The notes beneath the pieces are model-generated. The model did not search any database. It had not been told where the DNA came from and was given only the letters and a program-made list of their open reading frames with translations. From contig MKUP01000018.1 in the NCBI GenBank assembly GCA_001898625.1, positions 16,238-80,237 on the forward strand: DNA of 64,000 nucleotides, given 5' to 3'. A program made the translations under genes and the position numbers. Below, piece after piece: positions 36,270 to 47,794 of the stretch (position 1 is the stretch's first letter; the number at the start of each line of letters is the position of its first letter). This DNA comes from Burkholderiales bacterium 67-32. GTDB taxonomy: Bacteria > Pseudomonadota > Gammaproteobacteria > Burkholderiales > Burkholderiaceae_B.

Positions 36270-38417
36270 TCAATAGACGAGGCGAACGTTGTCGCATTCC
36301 AATGACATGAGATGCACGTCGGTCTGTCCGATCTTGATGCCAACCAGCCCATCGAGCAGGTTGGCCACCAGCTTGCCCACCTCGTTCAGCAATGGCTTGA
36401 GCAGGCTGACCAGCGGACTCAGGATGGCCTGCAGCAGGTTCTGCGACTGGCCGCTGCCCCCGCCTCCCAGCAGGCTGCCGAGCAGGTCGCCTACGGTATT
36501 GAGCAAGCCGCCCAGCAAGCCGTTGCTGGCGGTCGTCTGCAAGGCCTTGATCAGTTCGGTCCGCATGCAGGCCTGGTTGCAGGAACCCAGCAGCGGCGTG
36601 ACGGTCTGGCGCCAGAGCGTGGGCATGGCGCAGGTTCCCAGGTTCAGCAGGCCGCACGGACGCGGCCAGGTGATGCCGTCCCCGAGCAGCTTCTGTTCGA
36701 TCACGCTGGGGCTGTAGCCGTACTGGTTCAGGTACTTGTCCGCCACCTGCGTGGCCGTATCGGCCGGGAAGGCTTCGAGTTGGGCGCCCTGTCCCGAGGA
36801 GGACTGGGCCAGCAACAGCGCCAGCAACTGGTTGACCAGATCCTGCACTGTATCGCCCAGCGGCAGCTCGTTGCGGCCCACCGTCTTGGTCTGGTCCACT
36901 TCCAGAGTGGTGGAGACCGGGTCCTGCGCCAGGATGTCGGGCTTGACCTGCCCGTGCAGCAGGTTGATGCCCAGCAATTTGACGAAGGTCTCGTCCTGCA
37001 GGCCGGTCGCGCAGACATCGTGCGTCGACCACAGCGTGGACTCGTTGATCCTGCCCATGCACAGTTTGGCGATGGACGAATCGACCTTGATCGTGGCCGT
37101 GGCCGGCGCCGCGCAGCTCATGCCCGTGAGCGTGCCCTGCGAGCTGACCACGTCCAGCACGATGGGCAGCTTGATCTGCGTGCCGAGCAGCCCCAGCAGT
37201 CCGCCGACCAGCCCGCCATCGGTCGCGATGTCGACGAAGGTGCGGACCTGGGCCGTGTAGGCCTTGGTCCCCAGGCCGCCTATGCCGATCGAAGGCGGTT
37301 CGATGATGCTGGCGCGCACGTTGGCCTTGAGCCCGACGGCGGTACTGACGGCGGCCGGCAGTCCGAGGTCGACGGTTACCGCATGATTGGACACGCCGAC
37401 GCCGACCGCAGCGGTCAGCAGGCCCAGCGCGTCCAGGTCCACGTTCAGCGCCGAGCCGGCGCTGGGGGCCTGGATCAGGGCGAACAGCCCGCTCGTGACG
37501 CTGTTGGACCCCAGTTGGACCAGCAGTTTATCTACGCCCAGCTTGGCGGTCAGCGAGCTCAGCAGCGAGGCGTTCAGGCCCACGAGGCTGTTCTGGTTCG
37601 CCAGGTTGACGATGGCATTCAGCAGTTGCCCGAGCTCGACCTTGCGGGCGGCTAGCAGGCTGTTCAGTTCGCCCACGCTCAGGTCCGCGCCTAGCGGGAA
37701 ACCCAACTCCTTGAGCAGTCCGCTGGGCGTGATTTTCACGCCGGCGAGGCCGGCATAGGTCCCGATGCTGAGGTCCTCGCACAGGTTGGCGCCTACGACT
37801 CGGAGCAGTACGCACAAGGGAGCGGTTTGCGAGTTCGTGGTCGCGAGCTTCGAACCGACCCAGAACGAGGCCACCGGCGCCTCCTGGACCGCGATGGCTT
37901 CAGCGTAGAGGGACCGGTTGCCCAGGAAAGGCAGCACCAGGGGGATCTGCTGGGAAATGGCGACCTTGATCGCATTGAAGCCGACCGAGGACTTGGGGGT
38001 ACCGAAATACTTCTTGCCCCCGGTCCCGCTGTAGGACTCGGAGGGAGGCTCCATGGTCTGCACGGTGTTCTTGGTCGAATCCGGATTCGGATCCCACCGG
38101 CCGCATGCCGGCGCAGGCGACGACGCCATCGACAACCCGAAGCGCTGCAGGTTCAGGTTGGCGTTGCCGCGCGCGGCCGCCGTCGCGGCAACGCAGCTGT
38201 CCCGCTCCAGTTGCTGGGCGCCGGCCAGCGCGGCCAGGTCGGCGGTCTTCTGCAGTTCCCGCTTCATGTAGAAGAGATAACCCAGGTCGGCCGAGGCCAG
38301 CAGGGTGACCGATACCAGCATCGCCGCCGCGGCCGCGATCAGCACCGATCCCCGCTGGCGCGCCAGCGGCGCCCGGGAAACGGAAACGAACGAGGGGATA
38401 CGGCGATGGGGTGTCAT
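36270..38417 (-). CDS. tadG: TadG-like Flp pilus assembly protein
   Basis: 715-residue protein anchored by one N-terminal helix ([47 protein letters not shown]), the TadG N-terminal signature followed by the DUF2134-type region. The large periplasmic part is rich in Leu/Gly/Asn and contains cysteines, and lacks an obvious von Willebrand domain, unlike TadG of Aggregatibacter. TadG helps anchor or assemble the pilus. It follows the DUF3613 gene by 10 bp in the operon. Confidence 0.85.
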   Translation of the reverse strand: MTPHRRIPSFVSVSRAPLARQRGSVLIAAAAAMLVSVTLLASADLGYLFYMKRELQKTADLAALAGAQQLERDSCVAATAAARGNANLNLQRFGLSMASSPAPACGRWDPNPDSTKNTVQTMEPPSESYSGTGGKKYFGTPKSSVGFNAIKVAISQQIPLVLPFLGNRSLYAEAIAVQEAPVASFWVGSKLATTNSQTAPLCVLLRVVGANLCEDLSIGTYAGLAGVKITPSGLLKELGFPLGADLSVGELNSLLAARKVELGQLLNAIVNLANQNSLVGLNASLLSSLTAKLGVDKLLVQLGSNSVTSGLFALIQAPSAGSALNVDLDALGLLTAAVGVGVSNHAVTVDLGLPAAVSTAVGLKANVRASIIEPPSIGIGGLGTKAYTAQVRTFVDIATDGGLVGGLLGLLGTQIKLPIVLDVVSSQGTLTGMSCAAPATATIKVDSSIAKLCMGRINESTLWSTHDVCATGLQDETFVKLLGINLLHGQVKPDILAQDPVSTTLEVDQTKTVGRNELPLGDTVQDLVNQLLALLLAQSSSGQGAQLEAFPADTATQVADKYLNQYGYSPSVIEQKLLGDGITWPRPCGLLNLGTCAMPTLWRQTVTPLLGSCNQACMRTELIKALQTTASNGLLGGLLNTVGDLLGSLLGGGGSGQSQNLLQAILSPLVSLLKPLLNEVGKLVANLLDGLVGIKIGQTDVHLMSLECDNVRLVY

Positions 38418-38427
38418 GAAAGCCTGC

Positions 38428-39216
38428 CTATTGCTTCGGCTGCGAGGTCGTCTCGTAGAACTCGGGAATGGGATGCGAGTAGCTGTCGATGTAACGCTTC
38501 CAGCTGGGAGACGCAGTCGCGCCCAGCATGGGCAGCGCCTGGCCGGCCTGGCGTCCTTCGGCCTGCATGCGCACCACCTCGCTCGTCACGTCGCCATTGG
38601 GCCGGCTCCTGCCCTGCGGCGCGGCGGATGCCGTCGTCACTGCGGGCTCCGTCCTGGGCGCGGCAACAACGGCGGGCGCAGCGGCCACCGGCGCGGGTTG
38701 AGCAGGAGTAGCCGCTTGCGGGGTGACCACGGTGGTCACGCGCTGTTCCGGCGATTGCACCATCTGCTGGCGCGCCGCCGGCGCGCCTTGGGCCGCGGCA
38801 GCCGGCGCCTGGCCCGGCCCCGGCACCTGGCGTACGACCGAGGAAGCGGGGCGTGTCGCGGCCGGCGTCGATGCCGCCCTCTGCTGTTGGGCCGCGCGCA
38901 ACTGCGCCTCGCGTTGAGCCTGTGCGGCTTGCTGTTGGGCCTGCTGCTGCGCCGCTTGCTGTTGCGCGGCCGCCGCGCGGCGGGCCTGCTCTTCCGCCTG
39001 GGCCTGGCGCGCGGCCTGTTCGATACGCGCCCGCTGCTCGGGTGTCTCTTGCAGCATGGAGCCTGTTACCGGAGCATTGTTCTGGGCCTGCGCCAGGGGC
39101 GCCGCCAGCAGCGCGGCCAGCACCAGATAACGGCTGGCGCGCCGGGAAGCGGACTGTCCGTGCGGGCAATGGCTGGTAGGTTTCATGATCGCCTTGATTC
39201 CACTTGTATTCATCAT
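38428..39216 (-). CDS. DUF3613 domain protein (Tad operon accessory)
   Basis: 262-residue exported protein. After a signal sequence (ending APLAQA, residue about 44), it has a coiled Gln/Ala/Arg-rich stretch (residues 60-110, EEQARRAAAAQQQAAQQQAQ...), an Ala/Pro-rich linker, and the C-terminal DUF3613 block DVTSEVVRMQAEGRQAGQALPMLGATASPSWKRYIDSYSHPIPEFYE. DUF3613 proteins occur in Tad loci of Burkholderiales and have no assigned function. Alternative start Met11 (MKPTSH) is nearer to the signal peptide. Confidence 0.8.
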   Translation of the reverse strand: MMNTSGIKAIMKPTSHCPHGQSASRRASRYLVLAALLAAPLAQAQNNAPVTGSMLQETPEQRARIEQAARQAQAEEQARRAAAAQQQAAQQQAQQQAAQAQREAQLRAAQQQRAASTPAATRPASSVVRQVPGPGQAPAAAAQGAPAARQQMVQSPEQRVTTVVTPQAATPAQPAPVAAAPAVVAAPRTEPAVTTASAAPQGRSRPNGDVTSEVVRMQAEGRQAGQALPMLGATASPSWKRYIDSYSHPIPEFYETTSQPKQ

Positions 39217-39252
39217 CGTTGAAGAAGATCCGGTCGCATCGGTCTGCCGGCG

Positions 39253-40290
39253 TCAGGGGATGGCCGAGTTGAACCGATCCAGCATGGACTGCATGGGCGC
39301 ACGCACCGGCTGCAGGACAGGCGCGGAGACCTGCCGTACCGCGGGTTCGCGCACGGTGTCCGTGGGTTCGCTCTCCTGCGCGGCGGTCCGGACCACCGCG
39401 GTCCTCGGCATCACCGTTGCCCGCTCCACCCCGGGGGCCATGGGCACACGGGACATCTCGGGCGCCAGGGACGAAACGGGGAACGGGCTGGCCGCCGGCG
39501 GCGGAACCGGAATCGCGGCCGGAGCGGGGTCCGCCTTCACGACAGCGACCGGACGGGACGCCTGGGGTGCCCGGCGCGCGATGTCATCGGCCAGCTTGCG
39601 TACCGCCACGCGCGCATCGGGCGACAGGCCGGCCTTGTCCATGACGGTACCGGCCCGCCCTGCATCGCCCGACACCAGCATCAGCAGGGCCAGGTTGGCC
39701 AGGATCCTGGAGTTTTCCGGCGCCAGCTCGGCGGCCTGCGCCATGGGCAACCTGGCCGCGGCGGTTTCGCCATTGCGCAGCAGCGCATAGCCCAGGTCAC
39801 TGACGATCAGCGCGTTGGTAGGGTCGAGGCGTGCCGCCTCGCGCAGCGAAACCACGGCGGCCGGGTAGTCGCCGCGCGCACCCGCCAGCAGCCCCAATCC
39901 CTGCGCGGCCGCCGCGCCGACTTCCGTTTTCAGCAAGCGGCGATAGACCACGGCGCTTTCCTCGGACTGCCCGGCTTCGCGCAGCGCATGGGCCCGCAGC
40001 AGTTCGACGTCGGGCGCCGCGCCATGGCGCTGCTCGAATGCATCGATGTGGGCCAGCGACGCGAAGTAGAGACCCTTGCCCTGCATCTCCCGGATCAACG
40101 ACAGGTACATGCCGCGGCTGTCCGCCGTAGGCTCGTCGTTCGCGACCTGTTGGCGCATCATGGCTTCGTCGTTGAACTTGGGTGCCGAGACGCCATAGCC
40201 CGAGGGAGCGGTGGAACTGCACCCCGCCGCCAGCAGCGCGACCCCGAGCAACCCGGCCATGCGCGCCGGGAAATGAATCGACCCGGTCAT
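39253..40290 (-). CDS. tadD: TadD-like TPR lipoprotein
   Basis: 345 residues. The lipobox LLAAGC (Cys23) marks an outer-membrane lipoprotein. Tetratricopeptide repeats run from about residue 60 to 215 (e.g. SEESAVVYRRLLKTEVGAAAAQGLGLLAGARGDYPAAVVSLREAARLDPTNALIVSDLGYAL). A Pro/Val-rich C-terminal tail follows. TadD is the pilotin-like assembly factor for the Tad secretin. ATG 40290 gives the lipoprotein signal and lies 1 bp after the tadC stop. Confidence 0.88.
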   Translation of the reverse strand: MTGSIHFPARMAGLLGVALLAAGCSSTAPSGYGVSAPKFNDEAMMRQQVANDEPTADSRGMYLSLIREMQGKGLYFASLAHIDAFEQRHGAAPDVELLRAHALREAGQSEESAVVYRRLLKTEVGAAAAQGLGLLAGARGDYPAAVVSLREAARLDPTNALIVSDLGYALLRNGETAAARLPMAQAAELAPENSRILANLALLMLVSGDAGRAGTVMDKAGLSPDARVAVRKLADDIARRAPQASRPVAVVKADPAPAAIPVPPPAASPFPVSSLAPEMSRVPMAPGVERATVMPRTAVVRTAAQESEPTDTVREPAVRQVSAPVLQPVRAPMQSMLDRFNSAIP

Positions 40291-40291
40291 C

Positions 40292-41260
40292 TCAGCCTCC
40301 CATTCTCGCCAGGCCGCGGAAAACGGCCAGGAAACCCGCCCCACCCGTGACGATGATGAGAGCGGGCAGCAGCGTCAGCACCATGACGCCGGTCATCTTG
40401 ACCGTCAGCTTGCCGACACGCTCCTTCAAATCCATTCGCCGCTGCTCCCGAACGCGCTCGGAAAACTGCTTGAGAGGCTCCTGGACCGCGCCGCCATGCC
40501 GGTCGACCTGGACGATCAGGCGCGCCACGGCCGCCAGGTCCTCGTTGCCGAAGCCGGTGGCCAGCCTCTGCAGCGACTGTTCTCGCGACAACCCGCGGGC
40601 GTGCTGATTGACGGCGATCTCCAGTTCGACCGCCAATACCGGCAGCACGGAGCGGAACTCGGTCACGATCACATGCAGGCTCTGGTCGATCGACAGGCCC
40701 ACACCTTGCAGCAGGCGCAGCAGGTCGATCAGCAGCGGCAGTTCTTCCTTGGCCCTGCGGGTGCGCGAAGCCGCCACCTGGCGCAGCGCCCACTTCGGCA
40801 CCATGTAGCCGAGCGCGAACCCCAGGAACAGGGACAGCATCGTGCCAAGCGCACCGCCACCGCCGAACATCCAGGCCAGCATCGGTACCACGATGGCCAG
40901 AACGACCCGCGCGAAGATGAACAGGGAACGAGCGCGCGCCAGGTCGCTGAAACCGCAGCGGTCGATCAGTTGCCTATCCTCGGCCTCGAGCAGATAGTTT
41001 CCCAGCCTGCCTTGTTCCCATTTCTCGCCCAGTTGCGCCGCGCCGTCGAACATCGCGCTCACGCGGCCGCGCCGGACCGGCGACGCCACGCTGGCAAGGG
41101 CATCATCCAGCACGGGATTGGCCCGCGCGGTGATGGCGCTGTCCACCACCTGGCGGCTGCGATTCTGCCGCGAGCCGCGGATCAGGATTGCCACCCCGAC
41201 CAACAGCGCGGCGGTGGCGAACAGGACCAGAGAAGCGGCGGTCAACAATTGTGTGGACAT
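40292..41260 (-). CDS. tadC: TadC inner-membrane platform protein
   Basis: 322-residue T2SSF-domain protein. One N-terminal helix (TAASLVLFATAALLVGVAILIRG), a second pair near residues 110-150, the cytoplasmic T2SSF core (ELPLLIDLLRLLQGVGLSIDQSLHVIVTEFRSVLPVLAVELEIAVNQHARG), and a C-terminal helix (MTGVMVLTLLPALIIVTGGAGFLAVF). With TadB it forms the membrane platform driven by TadA. It is 4 bp downstream of tadB. Confidence 0.92.
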   Translation of the reverse strand: MSTQLLTAASLVLFATAALLVGVAILIRGSRQNRSRQVVDSAITARANPVLDDALASVASPVRRGRVSAMFDGAAQLGEKWEQGRLGNYLLEAEDRQLIDRCGFSDLARARSLFIFARVVLAIVVPMLAWMFGGGGALGTMLSLFLGFALGYMVPKWALRQVAASRTRRAKEELPLLIDLLRLLQGVGLSIDQSLHVIVTEFRSVLPVLAVELEIAVNQHARGLSREQSLQRLATGFGNEDLAAVARLIVQVDRHGGAVQEPLKQFSERVREQRRMDLKERVGKLTVKMTGVMVLTLLPALIIVTGGAGFLAVFRGLARMGG

Positions 41261-41264
41261 AGCG

Positions 41265-42202
41265 TCAAACCGATTTGGCCATGCGGTACAGCCAGAAAGA
41301 GCCGACCAGTTGCAGAGCGAAGGCGCCCATCAGCATCTTCTGGCCGACCGGGTCGGTCCACATGCCCACGAACATGGCATTGTTGAAGATGACGATGAAC
41401 CCCGCGACGAACACCGGCAGCAGCGCCAGGATCCATGCCGACAGCCGGACCTCGGCCGACAGCGCGTGCAGTTCCTCCCGCGCCTGCTGCAGGTCGCGCA
41501 TAAAGGCCGCCATGCGTTCGAGCACTACATCGCTGCGACCGCCGAAACGCAGGGCGACGCCGATCACGGCGGCGACCAGTTCCAGTTCATAGAAACGATA
41601 GAGCCGGGCGGCGTGCACCAGCGAGGCATCCAGTTCCATGCCCGCGCGGTTCAACTGGTTGGCTCGCTCCAGCACTTCGAACAACGGCGCATCGACCGAA
41701 GACACCGCGGTCTGGAATGCCGATCCCAGGCTGTTGCCGATGGTGATGAGCCGCACCAGCGCATCGATGAAACCCGGCAGTTGCCGCACCATCCTCTGCC
41801 GGCGCTTGTCGGCCTGCCACCAGAGCTGGAACAGGACCGCCAGCACCACCAGGACGAACGTCACCACGGCGGCCAGCCCGCCGCTGAACAGCAGGGCCAC
41901 GATGGGCAGCGCCACCAGCGCCACCAGCCAGGGGCCGTAGAAGGCGGGACCGGGCTCGATGCCTGCGCGCAGCAGCATGTTATGGAATCGCCCGCGCACG
42001 CCCCGCGGACGCACCGGCGGGTAGAGCAACTGCGCCGTGGCCACCACGGCGCGGGTGGGATCGAACGAGCGGTTGAGCTGTTCCTCGACAAAGGCGCTGG
42101 TCGCCTGCCGACGCCCGCGTTCGCTCGCGTTCTGCCACAGCCACAATCCCGCCGCCACCAGCAGCAGCGCGATACACAACACCGACAGGAGCAGCGCCGA
42201 CA

Positions 42203-42206
<4 letters not shown>
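41265..42206 (-). CDS. tadB: TadB inner-membrane platform protein
   Basis: 313-residue T2SSF-domain protein with an N-terminal helix (ALLLSVLCIALLLVAAGLWLW), a helix pair at residues 90-130, the T2SSF core (RQLPGFIDALVRLITIGNSLGSAFQTAVSSVDAPLFEVL), and C-terminal helices. The ATG at 42206 overlaps the tadA stop (ATGA). It is the partner of TadC in the Tad platform. Confidence 0.92.
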
Positions 42207-43552
<1,346 letters not shown>

Positions 43553-43601
43553 GATGAGACTCTCCGCTGCATGTTTGCCCGCTTCAAACCGGAATTTTTC
43601 T

Positions 43602-44885
43602 TCATCGCGTCACCAGGTGCTTGTGCAGATTCGGCAGCCACCGCGACAGCCATTTCGCGCCCGGCGGCAAGGCCTGGTCATACGCGCCCAGCGAATCCAC
43701 CAACCCGTGCACGGCCCGCACATAGGGGTCGCGATCCGCCACCTCGTGCAGCAGCCTGCCCTGGTTGGTGCTGTTCATCAGCGCCAGCGCGCGATCGGGC
43801 AGCGTGCCCAGCAACTGCACGTCGAACCGCTGCGCGATCTGCTCGGCGGTCATGCCGTAGCGTTCGTCATAGCGGTTCACCACCAGCCTCATCCTGGCGC
43901 GATCCACGTCGCGGCCGTCCAGGTCGCGCAGGACGTCCGCCAGCGAGACCAGGGCCCCCACCGACTGATCCGTGACGATCCACGCCTGGTCGGCGGCCCG
44001 CACCATGCCGGCCACGAAATCCGGATTGGAGAATCCGCCCACGTCGGCCACCAGCAGGCCGAAATGCTGGCGCAAGCGGTCCAGCAGCCCCAGCGAATCC
44101 GCATGCGATACCGTGCGCATCTCGGCCAGGTCGCGCGGCAGCGAGATCACCGCCACGCCGCTGGCGCTGCGCGTAAGCGCGGTATTGACCAGGGTCTCGT
44201 CGAAGCGGCGCAGGTTGCGTACCGCCTCGGCGAAATGGAAGCTGCCGGACACGTTCAGATAAAGCTGGCCATCGGCCACGGGCAGGCCCAGGTCCAGCAG
44301 CGCCGCGGGGCCTCGCAGGCTGCTGGCCGGCCGCCCTTCCGCGGCCTGTCCGCCCTCGCCCTGCACTTGCGCCATGGTGGTCAGATGCGCCGCCAGCGTG
44401 GTCGTGCCCAGCCCGGCGCGCACGCCCAGCAGCACCACCATCTGGCCGCGTCCCGGCACGCCGCTCGTGGCATGGGACTGCAACACGCGCCGCACGACGT
44501 CGCGCACCTCGGACTCGTCGGCCGGATCGATGAAATCCCGCACACCGGCCCGCAGAGCAGCCACGGCGCCCTGCGGCCGCATCATGCTGCCCACCGCCAC
44601 GACCGGCAGCGCGGGCGCGACGCGCGCCAGCGTCCTCGCCAGGTCGCTGGCGTGCAGCAGCCTTCCAGGCTCGCTGTCGTCCGCGCCGAAATCCAGCAAC
44701 ACCATCTGCGGCCCGAGTTCGGCCAAACGCGCCGACAACCGGTCGGGAACCACGTCTTCCTGAACAACCACGCCATCATGCCTCAGCACCGCGGCCAGGC
44801 GCTGCGCCGATGAGCTGTCGCCGGTGAAGAACAGGAAACGGCGAGTATCCAACAAACTCGCCAACTCCTTGCTCGGGGCGTTCAT
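43602..44885 (-). CDS. tadZ: TadZ/CpaE pilus localisation ATPase
   Basis: 427 residues: an atypical receiver-like domain (1-130; VVVQEDVVPDRLSARLAELGPQMVLLDFGADD) and a ParA/MinD-like ATPase domain (150-400) with a deviant Walker A (GVRAGLGTTTLAAHL) and switch region LLVADVGGFSNPDFVAGMVRAADQAWIVTDQSVGAL. TadZ places the Tad machinery in the cell. In the deviant Walker A the first Lys of the MinD-type signature is not seen (GVRAGLGTT), as in many TadZ proteins, which are weak or inactive ATPases. Confidence 0.9.
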   Translation of the reverse strand: MNAPSKELASLLDTRRFLFFTGDSSSAQRLAAVLRHDGVVVQEDVVPDRLSARLAELGPQMVLLDFGADDSEPGRLLHASDLARTLARVAPALPVVAVGSMMRPQGAVAALRAGVRDFIDPADESEVRDVVRRVLQSHATSGVPGRGQMVVLLGVRAGLGTTTLAAHLTTMAQVQGEGGQAAEGRPASSLRGPAALLDLGLPVADGQLYLNVSGSFHFAEAVRNLRRFDETLVNTALTRSASGVAVISLPRDLAEMRTVSHADSLGLLDRLRQHFGLLVADVGGFSNPDFVAGMVRAADQAWIVTDQSVGALVSLADVLRDLDGRDVDRARMRLVVNRYDERYGMTAEQIAQRFDVQLLGTLPDRALALMNSTNQGRLLHEVADRDPYVRAVHGLVDSLGAYDQALPPGAKWLSRWLPNLHKHLVTR

Positions 44886-44918
44886 ATACGACTCCTACAG
44901 ATACCCGGTAACAACCGA

Positions 44919-46238
44919 CTACTTCGAGAAACCAGGCAACTCATCATTGCTCGCGACACCCAGCAGGAAATGACCCCAGGCATTGGTCGCGGAGTCACGC
45001 TTCTCGTTGGCGCCCGGCATGGGCGGCTTGACGCCCTTGGCCAGGGGCTTGACCAAATGCGGCGTCACGACGATCAGCAGTTCTTTTTCCTTCTGGGAAT
45101 ACTTCATGTTCCGGAAGAAGGTACCGATGATGGGCAGGTCGCCCAGGAATGGCAGCTTGTCCAGATTCGAGGTGGTGGAACGCGACACCAGTCCGCCGAT
45201 CACGAAGCTTTCGCCGTCGCCGAGTTCGACCGTGGTGTCGGCCCGACGGGTGATGATGGCGGGAATCTGGATGTTGTTGAGGGTGATGCCGTTGGTCCAG
45301 TCCAGGTCGCTCGCCTCGGGTGCGACCTTGAGCGCGATCCGGTCCTTGGCCAGCACCGTGGGCGTCAGCGTCAGCCCGATGCCGAACGGCTTGTACATGA
45401 CTGTGGTCGTCCCCAGCCCGCCGGCCTGCGGCACTGGCAGCTCGCCGCCGGCCAGGAACTTGGCGCTCTGGCCAGACAAGGCAACCAGCGTCGGCTCGGC
45501 CAGCACGCGCGCCAGGCCGTTGGTTTCGAGCAGACGCAGGTTCGTGTCGAGCAGGAAATTGCCGCGGCTCAACCCCAGAGTCAGATCAAAAGCCTTGCCG
45601 GTAGGCGCCAGGTCGCTGGCCAGACCGAAGCTGAAGCTGCCACGTCGATTGGAGGCAGAAAAATTGAAGCCGGCTTCCTTCATCACCTGCTTGCTGAACT
45701 CCACGACCTTGACTTCCACCTGGACCACGCCGCCGGTCTCGATGGTGGAAGCATCAAATACGTTTTCGCCCCCCACAGCGTCGCTGGCCGCGGCCGCGGC
45801 ACGATGATGCGACAGCATCGACGGTGACTGTCCGCTCAACACAGCCGCTTCCCCGTAGACCTGGGCCTTGGCACCGTCCCCCTCGCCCAGCAGCGTGGCC
45901 AGGTCGCCCGTCACGCGGACCAGATAGGCCTGGGGCGCCGCGGCGCCCCGCTGCCAAACCGACACCATGGTGGTGCCAGGCTTCTTGCCCACCACCAGCA
46001 CCCCACCCTTGCGGCCGCCGCTGCCCTTCTGGATCACGACGTCGGCCACTTCGGGATCGACCACCGATACGCGCTCCAGGTTGCCAGGAATGCTGAGTTG
46101 GTATTGATCGCGCACCGCCACCGATATCTGGCGCGGACCGCCCTCGTCGGCCGCGCCGGCCGGCACGGCGAAGGACAGCGACAAAGCCATGGCCAGGGGC
46201 GCCAGGCGCCGCACGAAAGCCTGATTGCTGATTTTCAT
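44919..46238 (-). CDS. rcpA: RcpA/CpaC outer-membrane secretin
   Basis: 439-residue type II/III secretin. Signal peptide to about residue 29 (ending VPAGA). N-terminal BON/pilus-formation domain (ISVAVRDQYQLSIPGNLERVSVVDPEVADVVI) and the secretin core (RVLAEPTLVALSGQSAKFLAGGELPVPQ..., ending LPFLGDLPIIGTFFRNMKYSQKEKELLIVVTPHLV). The VPLLGDIPxxGxLF-like secretin signature is present. It forms the channel for the Flp pilus. Confidence 0.94.
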   Translation of the reverse strand: MKISNQAFVRRLAPLAMALSLSFAVPAGAADEGGPRQISVAVRDQYQLSIPGNLERVSVVDPEVADVVIQKGSGGRKGGVLVVGKKPGTTMVSVWQRGAAAPQAYLVRVTGDLATLLGEGDGAKAQVYGEAAVLSGQSPSMLSHHRAAAAASDAVGGENVFDASTIETGGVVQVEVKVVEFSKQVMKEAGFNFSASNRRGSFSFGLASDLAPTGKAFDLTLGLSRGNFLLDTNLRLLETNGLARVLAEPTLVALSGQSAKFLAGGELPVPQAGGLGTTTVMYKPFGIGLTLTPTVLAKDRIALKVAPEASDLDWTNGITLNNIQIPAIITRRADTTVELGDGESFVIGGLVSRSTTSNLDKLPFLGDLPIIGTFFRNMKYSQKEKELLIVVTPHLVKPLAKGVKPPMPGANEKRDSATNAWGHFLLGVASNDELPGFSK

Positions 46239-46252
46239 TGAGGTTCTACCCG

Positions 46253-47215
46253 TTAAAACCCGACGACTTCACGCTTGGTGCCGCGCACCACTTCCACCGT
46301 ATTGCTCTCGACCTTGGGCGCGGGGGCAGGTTGCCGCGGGCGGACCTGCACCACCGGTGCCGGCCGCTTCACCGCGCCACCCGACAGGCCGGTCAGCTCC
46401 AAGCCGGCATAGGCCTGGTTGTCGGCCAGTTCGAGCGCCTCGCGCTGCTCCTTCGTCAGGCCGTTCTTGCCCGCCAGCACCGGAGGCGGCTCGGGGAACA
46501 GGCTCGCGTCGGGCGCGGTGGCGTCGGTGGGATTGCGCAGCACGAGCTGCAGCTTGCCGTTCTGCGTGGCCAGCAACAGACGGTTCACGTCGGCGGTGGG
46601 TACCGCCAGCACCGCGGTGCGGGCCGGCGGCGGCGGGTTGTTCGCCCGCACCACCGTCGCGCCGTCGTCCGACGGCGCATCGCCCGCGGCCGACGCACTG
46701 CCATAGGTCAGCACCCGCAGGCGCGACAGCAGCAGCCGGGCTTGCGTCCGGGTCACGTCCTGCCCCTGCCGAAGCGTGAAGAACACGTCCACGAAATCCC
46801 CCGGCGAGACACGGTTGCCTGTGCCGACGACCTCGTCGACCGGCACCGCCACCGCCCGTTCGCCGTCGTTCAGCAACAGCGTCAGGCCCTTGACCAGGAC
46901 GCTGTCGGTCACGGGCATGCCGGGACCGATATCGAACTTGGGGATCTTGCCCGACAGGTCGCTGGTCGCCCGATAGGCGCCCGCCGGATCGATGGGCAGT
47001 TCCACGACCTTGAGCGCACCCGTGTCGATGGGTACCCCGCCAGGTAGCAGTTTGTCCGCCACGACTACCGGGATCCGCTTCTCGGACAGCGGCGTGGGAG
47101 CAACCGCCGGCTTGGCAACCGGCGCCGGCTTGGTCGCCAGCACGAATGCGTAGCCCCCCAGCAGCACCGCCAGCAACACCAGCATGGCCGCGACGATCTT
47201 GGTTACGTTGTTCAT
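46253..47215 (-). CDS. rcpC: RcpC/CpaB pilus assembly protein
   Basis: 320 residues with one N-terminal helix (IVAAMLVLLAVLLGGYAFVLA) and an SAF-like domain (KRIPVVVADKLLPGGVPIDTGALKVVELPID; MPVTDSVLVKGLTLLLNDGERAVAVPVDEVVGTGNRVSPGDFVDVFFTL), as in CpaB/RcpC. It is thought to link peptidoglycan and the RcpA secretin. It is 14 bp upstream of rcpA. Confidence 0.9.
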   Translation of the reverse strand: MNNVTKIVAAMLVLLAVLLGGYAFVLATKPAPVAKPAVAPTPLSEKRIPVVVADKLLPGGVPIDTGALKVVELPIDPAGAYRATSDLSGKIPKFDIGPGMPVTDSVLVKGLTLLLNDGERAVAVPVDEVVGTGNRVSPGDFVDVFFTLRQGQDVTRTQARLLLSRLRVLTYGSASAAGDAPSDDGATVVRANNPPPPARTAVLAVPTADVNRLLLATQNGKLQLVLRNPTDATAPDASLFPEPPPVLAGKNGLTKEQREALELADNQAYAGLELTGLSGGAVKRPAPVVQVRPRQPAPAPKVESNTVEVVRGTKREVVGF

Positions 47216-47263
47216 CTGCTTGTCGCCTCGATACTCGAAAAAATCTTCACGCGCCGACCCCTG

Positions 47264-47794
47264 TCACGAGCCCGACGTACTCCTTCCCAGTTGCACGGTC
47301 GACACGGCCGACAAGTCCTGCGGAATCCAGGCCGTGTTTTCGCCAAACAGGGACTGCAGCCAATTGCCCAGCGGCAGCAGCTCCGGTATCAGCGGATACT
47401 TGCGGTAGTCGATATAGGTCACGACCAGCGAGGCGCAGCGCAGGCCCGCGGCATAGGTGCACGCCTGGGACGCCCTGAGCTCGCAGGACACGGGTGCCTG
47501 GCCCATCGTTGCGCGGCGCCGGGTCAGCCAGTCGACCGACTGCGCCACGGCCCCGCACGCCTCGGCCTGCAGCGATGCCCCTTCAGGCAATCCCGCCAGT
47601 CGCGACTGCAGCGCCACGCGCGCACCTTCTTCGGCCGCGCGCGACAGCGACTGCTGGGCGACGAAGATGCAGCCATAGCTGATGATGCCGAACAGGATGA
47701 CCAGGAACAGCACGCAGACCAGCGAGAACTCCAGCGCGGCGACACCGCGCTGCGCACGGCCCGGACGGACGGTTTCAAACAGAGCGGTGCTCAT
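47264..47794 (-). CDS. TadE/TadF-like minor pseudopilin
   Basis: 176 residues. The TadE-type prepilin-like start is RGVAALEFSLVCVLFLVILFGIISYGCIFVAQQSLSRAAEEGARVAL (Glu at position +5 of the helix region). One membrane helix, then a small periplasmic domain with several Cys. ATG 47794 overlaps the upstream pseudopilin gene (ATGA), so the two are coupled. It likely acts as minor pilin or initiation pseudopilin. Confidence 0.85.
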   Translation of the reverse strand: MSTALFETVRPGRAQRGVAALEFSLVCVLFLVILFGIISYGCIFVAQQSLSRAAEEGARVALQSRLAGLPEGASLQAEACGAVAQSVDWLTRRRATMGQAPVSCELRASQACTYAAGLRCASLVVTYIDYRKYPLIPELLPLGNWLQSLFGENTAWIPQDLSAVSTVQLGRSTSGS